DNA of 64,000 nucleotides from Blastomussa wellsi (taxonomy: Eukaryota > Cnidaria > Anthozoa > Scleractinia > Plerogyridae), in assembly GCA_947652115.1 (NCBI GenBank), contig OX393563.1, forward strand, positions 11,602,732-11,666,731, in the 5' to 3' direction. A program made the position numbers and the translations under genes. Shown piece after piece: positions 44,117 through 54,646 of this stretch (position 1 is the stretch's first letter; each line of letters begins with the position of its first letter). The notes under the pieces were generated by a model. That model was not told the origin of the DNA, did no database searches, and worked only from the letters and a program-made list of their open reading frames with translations.

Positions 44117-44419
44117 AAGGGTAAGGGTAAGGGTAAAATCTTTATTTAGACACGGTATTTCCTTCAGGACTTATAGTTTACAATATTAACTATAACTAAC
44201 TACCTAACTAAATCATTAACAGCTAATATAAAAAGAGAAATAATAAAAAACCTGCTTTACAAGGAAGCCGTGTATAAAATCAAAATGAGATTTACGTAAA
44301 TCTACCATCAAAACCATAATTTTTCAACTTAGATTTAAATACATCAAGAGTGTGTGACTGACGAATATCCAAGGGTAAGCTATTCCACAGTACAGCTCCG
44401 CTGTATGACAGCGGATATC
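44117..44419 (-). mobile_element. 5'-truncated non-LTR retrotransposon (LINE), inserted only in copy B
   Basis: On the minus strand the piece encodes YSGAVLWNSLPLDIRQSHTL and a short Lys-rich end, typical of the C-terminus of LINE reverse-transcriptase proteins. It ends in a short CCCTTA repeat tail (44117-44136). Copy A shows the uninterrupted site (TTTTGACTCCGTGTGCAACG at about 34609). Confidence 0.8.
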
Positions 44420-44709
44420 GTGTGCAACGATAGCCTACACGAATACATAACATGTACGAATTAGTCAAATTTATTTCATTTTTTTTAAACAACTTTATCT
44501 CTTCAAAATCCTGTCTTGCAAAAATGGTTGCATCAGGACTTTGTGTCGATACATCTGAAAGGAAAGTGAACTGAAGCTTTGTACAACAAACAAGGAAGTC
44601 CTGCCCGTCTATAAATTCCGATATATGTGAAGGCTCTAACCTTAAAAGTAGAAGGACGTTTGAAGTTAACTTCTTGGCGATCGAGTCAAGTCTTTACAAG
44701 TCTTCCAAG

Positions 44710-47474
44710 ATGACTTTCAAAATTCCTTTGACGTTCTTGGCTGTCCTATCTTTGTGGAATATCGCAGGTCAGTTCTCTCCTGTATCAGAATAAATAAAGT
44801 ATTTTTATCATTATTTTCTTACATTTACAACGTCGGCTGTGTACGGGTCTTAATTATTGCTACGAATTTGTAAAACTCGTTCAAAGGAAATTTCCCTTTA
44901 CTTTTTTTTATAAATTACTCTTAAAGAATTGGAGTTTGAATTTAAAACTACTTTCGTTTTGAATACTAAAGCTGATTTCTGTATTTCTTCGCTCCCGCCC
45001 GGAGGGGCGATTCGGAAGCGAAAAAAGACGTCAGTATTCTCAGGCTAAATCTTTCACAGCGTTAATCATAGCCTAACAGAATCCGCTCGAAGTGATAATA
45101 AAAAGTCAGGCGTATACTTTTCACCAGTACCTTATGCGACCTTATGCGTTTGTCGCGATTGTACATAAATCGCAAAATTAAAGACCCGCGAATAAAAATC
45201 CTCGCGAAATTTAATACACATGTAGGAAGTTCAAATCAGAGAAAAAAATAATTGACTTGTTTGAAATAATTGATGGCTCAGAGGAATCGACCTGCCACTT
45301 GAATATCCATAAGAAGCTTTGCAATCGCTGAATGATCAGAAGAAACATTTGTTTAGAAACATTGCCGCGAACTACGTACTGAGACAATGCGTATCCACGT
45401 TGTATAAAACTGACTTAAAAGTTAATTTTCAAATATGCGCTTTACGTTTCCCAGTTTATCTTGAAGCTTTAAAAGGTCATGGCTACAAAGTGGAAATCAA
45501 ACTGGTGAAGGAGCAAGGAAAACTAGAATGAAATTGAGAACGATGCAATCGCGAAATATAAGGTTTTTTTCAGATTGGCCTATTGACGTCGCGAAAATAA
45601 AACACCTCGCGCAAATACCGTCTCGCTAAAATCGCAATACTAAGGTTGTTGTTGCGTGATCCGCTAAAAACGCAGACATTTTGAGCATCCCAGAATGTTT
45701 TGCTTTTAGTGAAGACTTATTTTCTCATTCACAGATGCCAAAATTGATGAATTTGTGCAAGTGAAGATTTTCGATCGTAACATTCGAGTCTCAGATTCTG
45801 AGATGCGTGCTATGTTACAGAAAGCAGACCTCGAAGGTCATGGCTACAAAGTGGAAATCACTACCAGACTGGTGAAGGAGCAAGGAAGTGACAAAAAACA
45901 TTGTCAAGTATGTTATTAAATGTATTCTTTCCTAACAAACTGACTGCAATGTACATATGTTAAGTGCGCGCAACAACTTTTGATATTGCGTCGAATACGA
46001 TGGGAGTCCAAGCAAAGCAAATAAGGACAGGAGCAAGTTAGCACACGTCATGCAAATGAACAAAACAGAATAGCCAATTGTCTTACATATTTCTTTTGCA
46101 GAAATCATACTTCTACTACAAGATTGTCGATTGCTCGCGCATGGAAGGAATTGGACGACAATTGAGTATTTTGATGCCAGGTAAAATAATAAAATAAAAT
46201 AATAAAGATGACGATGATAATGACGATGACAGCAATGGCAATGACGATGATGATAATGATGATAACTGACGAGTTCTTTAAACAATTTTTCTCAAGAACT
46301 TTGTTAAAGGAGCAGATCCTCCATGGACGAATGTATTTTATTCCATAACAGCCAGAGATTACAAACGCGTCTGGGTCAGGAAAATGCATGAATGCTGTGT
46401 ACTTCACTCATTAACCGGCTGTGACAGCAAACGTGTTGCATTCATTAATGTTTTCAAATATTAATAGAGAAACAAACTCTACAAGTCTCAGGTCTGTGGG
46501 GTACATCATTCTTGAGTTATTTGCCGAAGCATTTCACGCCAATTAAGAAAGCTCAGTGTGGAGATGCCATGTTGGTTCCCCGTTCTATGGGCACCAACAT
46601 GGCGGCCGGAAATCAATTCAAACATCTGAATTGATTTCCGGCCGCCATGTTGTCAAACATCTGAAAAAAAATTGAAACATTTGGCAATCACTTTTGCTAT
46701 GAAAGCGATTGTTCTTAGTTTCCTTTCGATCTTGTGTATATACTAATAAACATCTTTCCTATTACTTAGACTTTTTAAAACTGCAAAAATCCTGACATCC
46801 CCGCCACGGCGCAACAAGTTTCCGTTCCGCAAAGCTTGGTTACCAATTATGGCAACGACCGTTAAAAATCGCATCGACCGTTTACGAAACGGAAACCAGC
46901 CACGGCGCCATCGTGATGTCATTTACGGCGAAAATCTCGGAAATTTAACATGCTGTATTTCAAACACAAAAGATACTATCTAGCTGGCAACTTGCGAATA
47001 AATAGATTTTTAAGACTTCTTTCACGTTGTGACAATAAAAATTTAGCAGGTGCAATGAATTTTGTTTTCATGTGAAAAGCAGCAATTAACGACAAATTGG
47101 AGTGAGTTTTACATGCATTATTTTATTTTTAAATTGACCTTTCAGGAGCTTTTGAAAAAGAGATGACCAACAAGTTAAGAGAAGAAATTAAATCCCGGCA
47201 TTTATACGACATAGGGCAGTGTAAAGTGGGAGCAGAGGTGCGCTACATGGAGGACGATGGTTGCTATGACAATCAGGACGATGACTCCACGATGAGTTCA
47301 CGCAGGAAGCGTAGTGGTGGCTCTTGGATTGATATCAAAATAGAAAACAGTTTTAATAATAACTTCAATGGCGATGACAAGGACAATGACGACGACGACA
47401 ACGACGATGACGACAACGACGATGACAGTGGTGGGGACGACAGCAATGGCGGAGGGGGCGGCTGGCGGAAATGA
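44710..47474 (+). CDS. Secreted protein B, paralog of the copy A gene (212 residues)
   Basis: Exons 44710..44767, 45735..45907, 46102..46180 and 47146..47474, of exactly the same lengths and phases as copy A. Signal peptide and exon 2 look identical in protein to copy A by eye. Exon 4 diverges after the shared ...CYDNQDDDS: B has TMSSRRKRSGGSWIDIKIEN, lacks the extra SCL Cys, and its acidic tail has a different Asp/Asn pattern (GDDKDNDDDDNDDDDN) before GGWRK. Early exons are conserved while the post-cleavage-site tail varies, suggesting the tail evolves faster, by slippage in GAC/AAC-type repeats. Family and function are unknown. Confidence 0.75.
45463..45531 (+). pseudogene. Exon-2-like relic in intron 1 of copy B
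   Basis: The frame reads EALKGHGYKVEIKLVKEQGK, then LE and a stop, matching LEGHGYKVEI and LVKEQG of exon 2. A plausible acceptor (ACGTTTCCCAG) ends at 45453, but no donor follows before the stop. Confidence 0.6.
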
Positions 47475-47702
47475 GCTATAACTTCCAACTAGCTCCCAAA
47501 TCCCCGCCAGGTTTCCTGTTTTTCTCTTTTTTTTTTCACGGTTAATATTGAATTGTAAAAAAAGAATCAAATTGTTGCGCAAAGATATAGCCTGGAGTGC
47601 ACACGAGTTTGTTGCAGTTTAAGCAAGTTTGATTATACGCTGCCATGGATCACGGGACGTTTAAATTTTCCTCATTTATCATTAGGGATAGCGGTTAGGC
47701 GT

Positions 47703-47866
47703 ATTTTCACATTGCCCATAATACACCTTGTTTACCCCCCAAAATTTTGCATAACCTTTGTTTCCCAATACTCCTGGGTATTACAGTCGTCCCAAGAGAT
47801 TCAGAAGACAATGCTTATGCAAAATTTTGGGGGGTAAACAAGGTGTATTATGGGCAATGCGAAAAT
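47703..47866. repeat. Fold-back family F5
   Basis: The arms share ATTTTC, ATTGCCCATAATACACCTTG, TTTACCCCCCAAAATTTTGC and complements, around a loop of about 50 bases. The core CCCCCAAAATTTTGCATAA also forms the arms of the fold-back at 60925-61087. Confidence 0.8.
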
Positions 47867-47936
47867 GGTCAATGGAATGAAACCTCAAATAATTCAATAA
47901 ATAAACATTAAACTATAATCCCACTTTGAGATAGAA

Positions 47937-48220
47937 AGGCAAGGCAAAGTCTGCGTCAAGCCTAGTGGCCCATACCGCCGGAGCATGAAGCGACTGACAG
48001 TATTTCTACTCCCCCCTGCATGGATGGATGCTAGTCCATTGCAGGGTTACCCCCAGCAGTAAATTCGCCGGTATACATTTATACACCTGGGTGAAGAGAG
48101 GCATTTTGATTGTAAAGTGTCTTGCCTCAGAACACAACGCAGTGCCCCGGCTAGAGGCTCGAACCCCGACCGTCCGATCTGGAGTCAAGTGCACTAACCA
48201 TTAGGCCACTACGCCTCTCA
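47937..48220 (-). mobile_element. SINE S1, most complete copy
   Basis: On the minus strand the head reads GGCGTAGTGGCCTAATGGTT, AGTGCACTTGACTCCAGATC and GGGGTTCGAGCC, a clear tRNA-like A box/B box layout with a Trp-type CCA in the anticodon position. The body carries the blocks seen in the other S1 copies and ends near GCAAGGCAAAGTCTGCG. Confidence 0.7.
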
Positions 48221-48607
48221 GATAGAAACCCAAGTGATAACACAAGGCTCTTGAAAGGAATTGTTTTGCCAAACATTTTTACTGTTGAATCATTTATAGC
48301 TCGATCAAGAAGGGCTAATAAATATATACATAAATAAAGGTTTTTAGCTTCTTTTGAGCCTCCTTAGTATGTCATTACCATTTGTTCGCAGGTCCCGTTA
48401 CAAGATTGACTTTGAATTGTTGTTTAAGAAGTCGGAATGAAGACAATAAAAATGGCTAAAAGTAAAATATCAAGGAGTTCGTTAAGCCATGCTTTTCAAA
48501 GCTAAGCAATGGGCTATTTGCTAGTTCTCTTTTGCCTCAGTGTCAAAACGAGTCTAAGTGCGAAACCATTTTCATTCTCATGGAAAACAAGCTCACTTCC
48601 ATATGAA

Positions 48608-49010
48608 TATAATTTGGTTTTATCAATTACTGGGCATTCTCGTCCCCAGAGCCGCTTGTCCCTCTTAGCCGGCTGGGCCTGTGCACTAGGAACAAGTGGC
48701 TCTGGGGACACACGATTTGATTCGCTGAAATAAAACAAAGGGAGTCCAGTCACATCAGCCGTTTTAAATCTCAAATCATTAGCACGTTTAAAACAGTAGA
48801 CGTGATTGGAATCCCTTTGTTTGATTTCAGCGAATCAAATCGTGTGTCCCCAGAGCCACTTGTTCCTCGTGCACAGGCCCAGCCGGCTAAGAGGGACAAG
48901 CGGCTCTGGGGACGAGAATGTCAACTGGGTTGATAATGTGAATTGGCCACCATAAAGAGACTCGAGAGCTGAGGTTTCGAGCGAAAGCCCTTCGTCGGAG
49001 CGAATCATCA
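48608..49010. mobile_element. F3 fold-back nested inside an F2 fold-back
   Basis: The F2 end AATATAATTTGGTTTTATCAA breaks at about 48629, and F2 resumes as CAACTGGGTTGATAATG at about 48923. Between them a 280 bp palindrome runs from TCTCGTCCCCAGAGCCGC to GCGGCTCTGGGGACGAGA. Each of its arms contains a smaller F3 hairpin. Confidence 0.75.
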
Positions 49011-49442
49011 TAGCACTTCGATTCATTTTGAACAGAGGGAAAAGGGAGCTCAGAAATGGCCTATTCTATTCAACCGGAATTCCGATATTTTCGGATCATT
49101 CCATGGTCGCTCGTGATCGTTTCCCTGCAGGCTTCTCGTTCATTTCTCGGCAGGCTTTTCCCATCTCACCAAACGTCTCGTCATTTTTCACGCGCGTACG
49201 CGAACATTTGATTCCGATAAAAGCTCTCGAGTTTAGAAACATCTACATTCACCATCTTGGATTCTGTCACCACCAAGTTTTAAGTGAAAATTAAGATAAA
49301 CGTACGTACTTCAAATTTCAGCAACACGTACACTATCCAGCAGACTATCCCGGGGGGTAATCCCTTCAATTTTGGATAGGTGTGTGCCCCGAACGTTCTT
49401 AAACCCCAACCCTACTTATCGATAAGGTGTTTGTTAAAATAG

Positions 49443-49443
<1 letters not shown>

Positions 49444-49487
<44 letters not shown>

Positions 49488-49702
49488 GTATAACAATATA
49501 ATTTGAATTTATCAACTGGGTTGATAATGTGAATTGGCCACCGTAAAGAGATTCAAGAGCTGACGTTTCCAGCGTTAGCCCTTCGTCGGAGCGAACCGAT
49601 TCGCTCCGACGAAGGGCTAACGCTCGAAGCGTCAGCAATTGAATCTCTTTACGGTGGCTAATTGACATTATCAACCCAGTTGATAAAACCAAATTGATTG
49701 TT
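49444..49702. mobile_element. Fold-back F2 copy with flanking CACCGACGCAGCAC-type segment
   Basis: The F2 palindrome at 49494-49702 is preceded by GTGGTGCTGCGTCGGTGGGA. The complement of that segment follows the F2 copy at 28.99 kb, so this flank belongs to a longer form of the element. Confidence 0.7.
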
Positions 49703-50252
49703 AAAATAGTTTAGATCAGATTGGACTGTATTTGATAATTTGTTCTTGTGCTGATGAATTTACCGTGTCAAAATAAAGTTATCAATCAATCAGCTTGACA
49801 GACCGTTTCCTTTTCGCTGTTTTTACGCACTGCAACTTGCAAAATAGCCAAATAATACAATTAAGTCACCCTATCTAAGGTTCACACCGTTAAGAATGCC
49901 AAAAGAAGCAAATATGTTACCCTATTAAGGGAACGAGAACCTCGAAAAACCATACCTATCCTATCCTGGACATTCAGGGGGCCGGAAGTTGTCTTTATCC
50001 ACCAAGGCATTTTCTATCATTGTCTCAGTGTCGTTTGCTGTAGCCGAGTTGCTCGGTAGGGCAACATATTTTGTGAGGACTCCGTGAAGGAACACAACAT
50101 TTGGGTGATTTATACTCGTCTAAGTTACGCCAGGACAGAGATAGAACTGTCACGATCACATTAGCCGTTCTAATCTTAGAAAGAGTTCATGATCATTCTA
50201 GCATAGAACTGCAAGGGTCCTGCAAATTTACAGAAGCATGATTTCGTATATT
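49703..50252. other. Gene-free stretch
   Basis: No gene, repeat unit or RNA signal recognised. Confidence 0.4.
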
Positions 50253-51117
50253 AGGGAGTTTAAGCATGTTTAAGCAATGACGACGGCGACGGTGGGGCCG
50301 AAATCTGGTTAAAAATGAATTTACAATTTACGTACGAATCTCACACTTGACTTGATTTAATCGTGCATGGTGCATCTATCGCTTTCAAACGTAGCTCTTG
50401 TAGAAAATATAAGAACGGCGTTCATCTTCAAACAGAAAAACGGAAATTTAGCCTTCGGGTTCACGTTCTCAAAAATACTTGTTTCGTCAATATAATGAAT
50501 TATTAACTTGATTTCCTGATTGATTTTGATTGACACTTACTTATGCAATTTAGCCACGTGAATACGTCAGTTTTTCCGGCAGTTCAGATATTTTAGATTT
50601 GAAGCTACGTGCATGTTTTGCTAACCTGTCTCGCTGACCCGTCTTCTGTTATTACCTGACCTGTTTTATCCGTTGCTGACCTGTACACAGTTGTATACCG
50701 TGAAACAATCCTTCTAGACATCGTCAAAGAAGTAAGTTCTCAGTGATGTAATTCTCGCTGTAATAGTTTTACTCGTGCGTTTATGAACCTATGGTCCTGT
50801 TCAGTTTCTGAAATGTATTTTGTTCTTTTCTTCAGATCGAATAATAATAATGATATACTGGAATAAATTATACGATTTGCGTAACCTAGTTGGATTACCT
50901 GTTTGGTTTGTTGGACCAATACTCAAAAGATATGTACAAAGAATTTTAGAATATAGCCCTGTATCCTCGCCATGGAATCTTAGCGGGCTTTATTTTTAAT
51001 AGAACATGGGCAAAAACTATAGAAGCCCGGTACCCCGGATGTAATTTATGTTGCGTTGCGAATTGAAAAAAATGGCGGCGATAATCTTTTAAAGTTGTCT
51101 TTTTATTTCCTTTATTA

Positions 51118-51235
51118 TGGCTGCTAAAACAAATATTTATGAAATAAATTCAGGTGACTGGGGAGACGAAAATGTGGACGAGCTATTGAGCAGCGAGTAC
51201 CAGAAATACGAACAAGGAGGCCGCCCGCGCGGGTA
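51118..51235 (+). CDS. Possible orphan first exon within the inserted block
   Basis: An ATG opens MAAKTNIYEINSGDWGDENV, continues with ELLSSEYQKYEQGGRPRG and reaches either TAA or a donor-like GG/GTAAAT at about 51233. No partner exon was found and I do not recognise the protein. It may be the start of a transposon gene or chance. Confidence 0.25.
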
Positions 51236-51290
51236 AATTTGGGGATTTTTTTAAGATATTTTAATGCTATATTCTAAACCAGCCAGAAGA

Positions 51291-51440
51291 TGGGTTTCCC
51301 AATGTCCTATAAGAAAACAATGCCCTTTTGAGGTCTAGAAAAGCAGCTGAATGCCCTCGCCTAACGGCTCGGGCGTCCACTAAAAGCTTTTCTAGACCTC
51401 AAGCGGGCATTATTTTCTTGTAGAACATGGATACCCATAT
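51291..51440. repeat. Fold-back with TTTTGAGGTCTAGAAAAGC arms
   Basis: The left arm has ATGGGTTTCCCAATGTCCT, AAGAAAACAATGCCC and GAGGTCTAGAAAAGC; the right arm has GCTTTTCTAGACCTC, GGGCATTATTTTCTTG and ATGGATACCCAT. The loop is about 40 bases. Confidence 0.75.
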
Positions 51441-51614
51441 TCTAGTAGGTAAATAATGCGCGTGCAGAGCCATTGTACTGCTCATTAAATCTTTTGTTTA
51501 GCGACGTTCTCGTTGACGTTGCCGTCGTGGTTTTCTTAAAGGTCCTTTATACAAGTGGTACTCGCCCACAATCTCAATGTTGGCTCCTGTAAAAAATATC
51601 TAATTGCCATAACC

Positions 51615-51870
51615 GTTACAAGGCAGCCAGGGTTACCCTAGCTGACTGCTAGGGTAACCCTGACGCTAGGGTAACCCTAGATGCCTTGTAAATGGGTCAA
51701 CTCGCCTACCCGGGACAACTTTTTACTGGTTTTCAGACCCGTTTGAATATTGACAGAAACGACCATCATGGCCGACCGGAGCAGTAGAGTTACCCTTTTG
51801 CTTTTAAACCCGGGCTATCTTTAACCCTCTTGCTAGGGTAACCCTGAGATTAGAGTTACCCTACCTCATT
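51615..51870. repeat. CTAGGGTAACCCT repeat cluster
   Basis: Several copies of CTAGGGTAACCCT and its complement lie at 51622-51682 and 51830-51862. The first cluster is bracketed by TTACAAGGCA and TGCCTTGTAA, giving a short palindrome. Confidence 0.7.
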
Positions 51871-52654
51871 GTGAACAGGGCCTTAAACTCCCTATTAGCA
51901 AAACCGTATTTGTTAAATATTGCCGTTCCTCGCCCTCGCGAAGTATTCAAGTCGTCAAGTCTCAATGTGTACCAAACTCGTTAGCGCTGGTAAAACCGTC
52001 GGCTTTCAGCTCAAAGACCTATTGTTAGAGATCACTCTTTCGGTTGGCTTTTTGTTCAGGTTGATACTTTTCTGAAAGCAGTCAATAAGTGCGTTATATA
52101 TCTTTCTTTAAAATGTCTTATAGTCAACGAAGCAGTGTAAGTCCACATATCTGTGTTCTGAGTTCACGGTCATGTAGAGTAAACCGACGAAGTGACCGAA
52201 GAATCCTTGCCCAGAGTGGATTATTCGCTTCCTTTGATGTACCATGATCCGAGTGATCTTGGATTAATCTGTTTAATAAAGAAACGCAAAATCCGTTTTC
52301 GGATTCGAGAATCCAATCTTCGATTTTTTAAAGAAACGCACCCTAATTAAGGCGCTTCGCACAGTAATGGTTACAACCATATTGTACAACGCGAAAAATC
52401 AAAATAGAATTACGAACACTTGAAACACTGTCGAGCACTATAAATGTTTTCCATGTAAACAATGAAACATGGTTTCAGCAGCAAGAAGAATTGAACACAA
52501 AAATGGAGGAAATGACGGCATTGGAATCAAACAAGTGTCTCAGGAAGAAAGCGTGACGGAACTTTTAACAATAAGGCAGCCATTGATCAACACCTGTGAA
52601 GTCCTCCACTCAATAAGGGCGATGTAGCAGCTTTCCTAACATATAATGTGATTG

Positions 52655-52756
52655 TATAATTTGGTTTTATCAACTGGGTTGATAATGTCAATTGGCCACC
52701 GTAAAGAGATTCAAGAGCTGACGTTTCGAGCGTTAGCCCTTCGTCGGAGCGAATCA
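52655..52756. mobile_element. Half copy of fold-back F2 at the truncated end of the transposase
   Basis: One arm only: TATAATTTGGTTTTATCAAC through GCGTTAGCCCTTCGTCGGAG. It lies just past the point where the transposase-like frame breaks off. Confidence 0.65.
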
Positions 52757-52803
52757 AGGAATTGTGCGTCGTGTGTTTTTATATACAGAAAGATGGAGCT
52801 TCG

Positions 52804-53192
52804 CTATTGGCTCCAAGTCGTAACCCCTCGAGACCAACTCCCTAACTGGGTAGGTGGAAGAGCTTTCATATATTCCTTTTCCTCTTCACACATGTCATCA
52901 AGGATGTCCTTGATAAGAGGAAATGCAAGATCAATGACCTCTAAAAATGGCTTATCTGATAAAATACCCAAGCCCAATCCCCTTCCCAAGGTTTTCCTGT
53001 ATGATGCATAACCATGGCCACTTATAAAAAAAGCTAAGGATAGGGCTAAGGACACAAGATGACGTCGTGACTCCAGGGCAAGCTGGCTGCTTTGATATTG
53101 TATGGATTCCTGCCAACAGCCATTGCAACGGAACAGGAATTTCATAGCTCCACCAAGTCCTTTTTTTTCACTTGCCACAAGGACAAGTTTTC
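52804..53192 (-). pseudogene. Mutator-like transposase fragment, truncated
   Basis: Read on the minus strand from an acceptor ending TGCCTTAG, the frame gives LGGAMKFLFRCNGCWQES, SLALSLAFFISGHGYASYRK, EVIDLAFPLIKDILDDMCEE and QLGSWSRGVTT, then stops. The order CxxC, a helix with GHGYASYRK-like block, then an acidic helix and LGSW-AVT-like segment is what I know from animal Mutator-type transposases, where catalytic Asp residues follow. Those are absent here, so it is 3'-truncated. The break lies beside a half F2 element. The phase (needs one base) does not fit the MBD exon directly, so at least one exon is missing or unrecognised. Confidence 0.5.
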
Positions 53193-53275
53193 CTAAGGCA
53201 AAGTATAACAAAAAAGAGCTTACTGATTGGGTCAACTACAGGCAATTGTGAGCCAATTACCCAGTTGGTTTGTTC

Positions 53276-54278
53276 CACCAACAAGCCAACAAGTAAAATG
53301 TATGTTTGGGATATGATACAAAATCTCAAGTTTACATGAGCTTGAGATTGGCAGCAGTAATTGCAAATAATTTAAACAATATAATCAATTCACTTGATTA
53401 TTTTAGTTCTAGAAATTTTTAGCACAAACTAAAGTATTCATGACAATGTCATAATATGGTAAATAAAAGTTTTTCCGAGGCAGAATTGAAGAGTAATACA
53501 AGCAAAAAGGCACGAATGCACCTATAACTGGAGAAACTTGAATCCTGAACTGACTTATATGTACATCACAATACAACTTATTTTTTTGGGCATCACAAAA
53601 AGTTTATTCTATGATTTTAGATGTACGTTTTGTGTATTGGACTACAACATAAGGATGGAATACTGTTTACCCCATCTCTATTATTGAGACCTAAATTTTC
53701 AGTTGAACTGCACCGCACCAAAAAGTCATAACTAGATACATAGTTATTATCACGCCGACAAAGTAAGTAATAAAACGAGCATTCTTTTGTTAGTTCTTAG
53801 AAGGATATATTTCAATGGACTTGTCCAGGAGTGTCGATGGGAATTACAGGCCGCTTGAGTAATGTGGAAATCGAAAAAAAATGTAGGCTACTAAACAACT
53901 TTTTTGACACAAGAATAATAATTACCTGTAACTTTTTATGACCATTTGTCAGGCAACGAATTTTCTTTGTCTATAACCAAATTTTAGGGGAAGAAAACCT
54001 TGTGTGACAAGTTTCTTGCCTGCAAACATCTTCAAACAATAACAACAATACTAACCTTTACATTCTCGGTTGTTAGATGGACAACAAAAATACCGGTTAA
54101 AATCTTCAACAAGTGCAACTATGCTCGATGTCATCCCCACAAAGAGACCCTCTTTCACGGATATTCTAAGAGGCAAATGTAAAATTATCAGTTGCAATTC
54201 GAGTTACGTGTAAGGAACGAATCAATTTCATATAACGCCACGCATCATTGATCGAAGTGAGAATCTAAATCTACCTAC
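53276..54278. other. Spacer or intron between transposase and MBD exons
   Basis: AT-rich, no recognisable exon, repeat or RNA gene. It would be intronic if the two flanking minus-strand exons belong to one gene. Confidence 0.4.
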
Positions 54279-54646
54279 CGCTTATTGTTACATTTAGATT
54301 TCTTTGGAATCTTGGCATCTGGAGGCTGAAAATCTGGATCTTCAGAAATGCAGGAAAGTGAAGATGTGCTTGTTTCTGAAACTCTTTTATTGGATTCCAC
54401 CACTACTTGACTAAACACTCCGGCTTCACGAAGGTGTTTCTCCACATCTTTTGCAGACTTCAGTGTTTTACCTTCCGGCGTTTTGTAACTGAAATTAACT
54501 TTCGTGGTTCCAGATGCGTTTGATTCTCTTCTTTTTATCTCCCAGCCTAAGGATGCCAACTTTTTCAGATCAAAAGGAAGCCTGGAACCTTCACCTTTAC
54601 CTCTGCTTTCGTGCTGTTTATCCATCTCGGACGAAGGTACTTGCAT
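54279..54646 (-). CDS. Methyl-CpG-binding (MBD) domain exon
   Basis: First coding exon on the minus strand, starting at ATG 54644-54646 (MQVPSSEMDKQHESRGKG) and ending at the donor AAGCG/GTAGGT. Residues about 30-75 form an MBD/TAM-type domain: LASLGWEIKRRESNASG, VNFSYKTPEGKTLKSAKDVE, KHLREAGVF. The GW...R pattern, YKTPEGK turn and following helix are as in MBD proteins. A Ser-rich stretch and a basic KIPKKSKCNNK end follow. The next exon toward the left may be the Mutator-like fragment at 52.8-53.2 kb, giving an MBD plus transposase gene, but the phases do not match as read. It could also be a host gene whose other exons were not recognised. Confidence 0.6.

Larger units (their letters stand above)
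43331..48490. repeat. Segmental duplication, copy B
   Basis: Aligns by eye with 34021-38112 over exons and introns. Copy-B-specific material: a 5'-truncated LINE (44117-44419) and a block at about 47590-48295 with a fold-back (47703-47866) and a SINE S1 copy (47937-48220). The 43630-43800 segment, absent from A, probably represents a deletion in A. Confidence 0.85.
50253..51545. mobile_element. Second GGGAGCTTAAGC-type MITE, split by about 970 bp of other DNA
   Basis: The part at 50253-50480 matches, in complement, the right half of the 15.6 kb MITE (GGGAGTTTAAGCA, GACGACGGCGACG, ACGTAGCTCTTGTAGAAAAT, GTTCACGTTCTC). The left half resumes at about 51450 (CGCGTGCAGAGC, GCTCATTAAATCTTTTGTTT, GCGACGTTCTCGTTGACG). 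The insert holds a fold-back and a possible exon. Confidence 0.6.

Noticed and set aside
44111..44136. TAAGGG run as an interstitial telomere
   Set aside because: Only about three units, located exactly at the 3' end of a LINE fragment, so it is the element's tail.
51615..51870. GGGTAACCCT repeats as telomere-like sequence
   Set aside because: The unit is not TTAGGG in tandem and copies alternate in orientation; better explained as short palindromic repeats.
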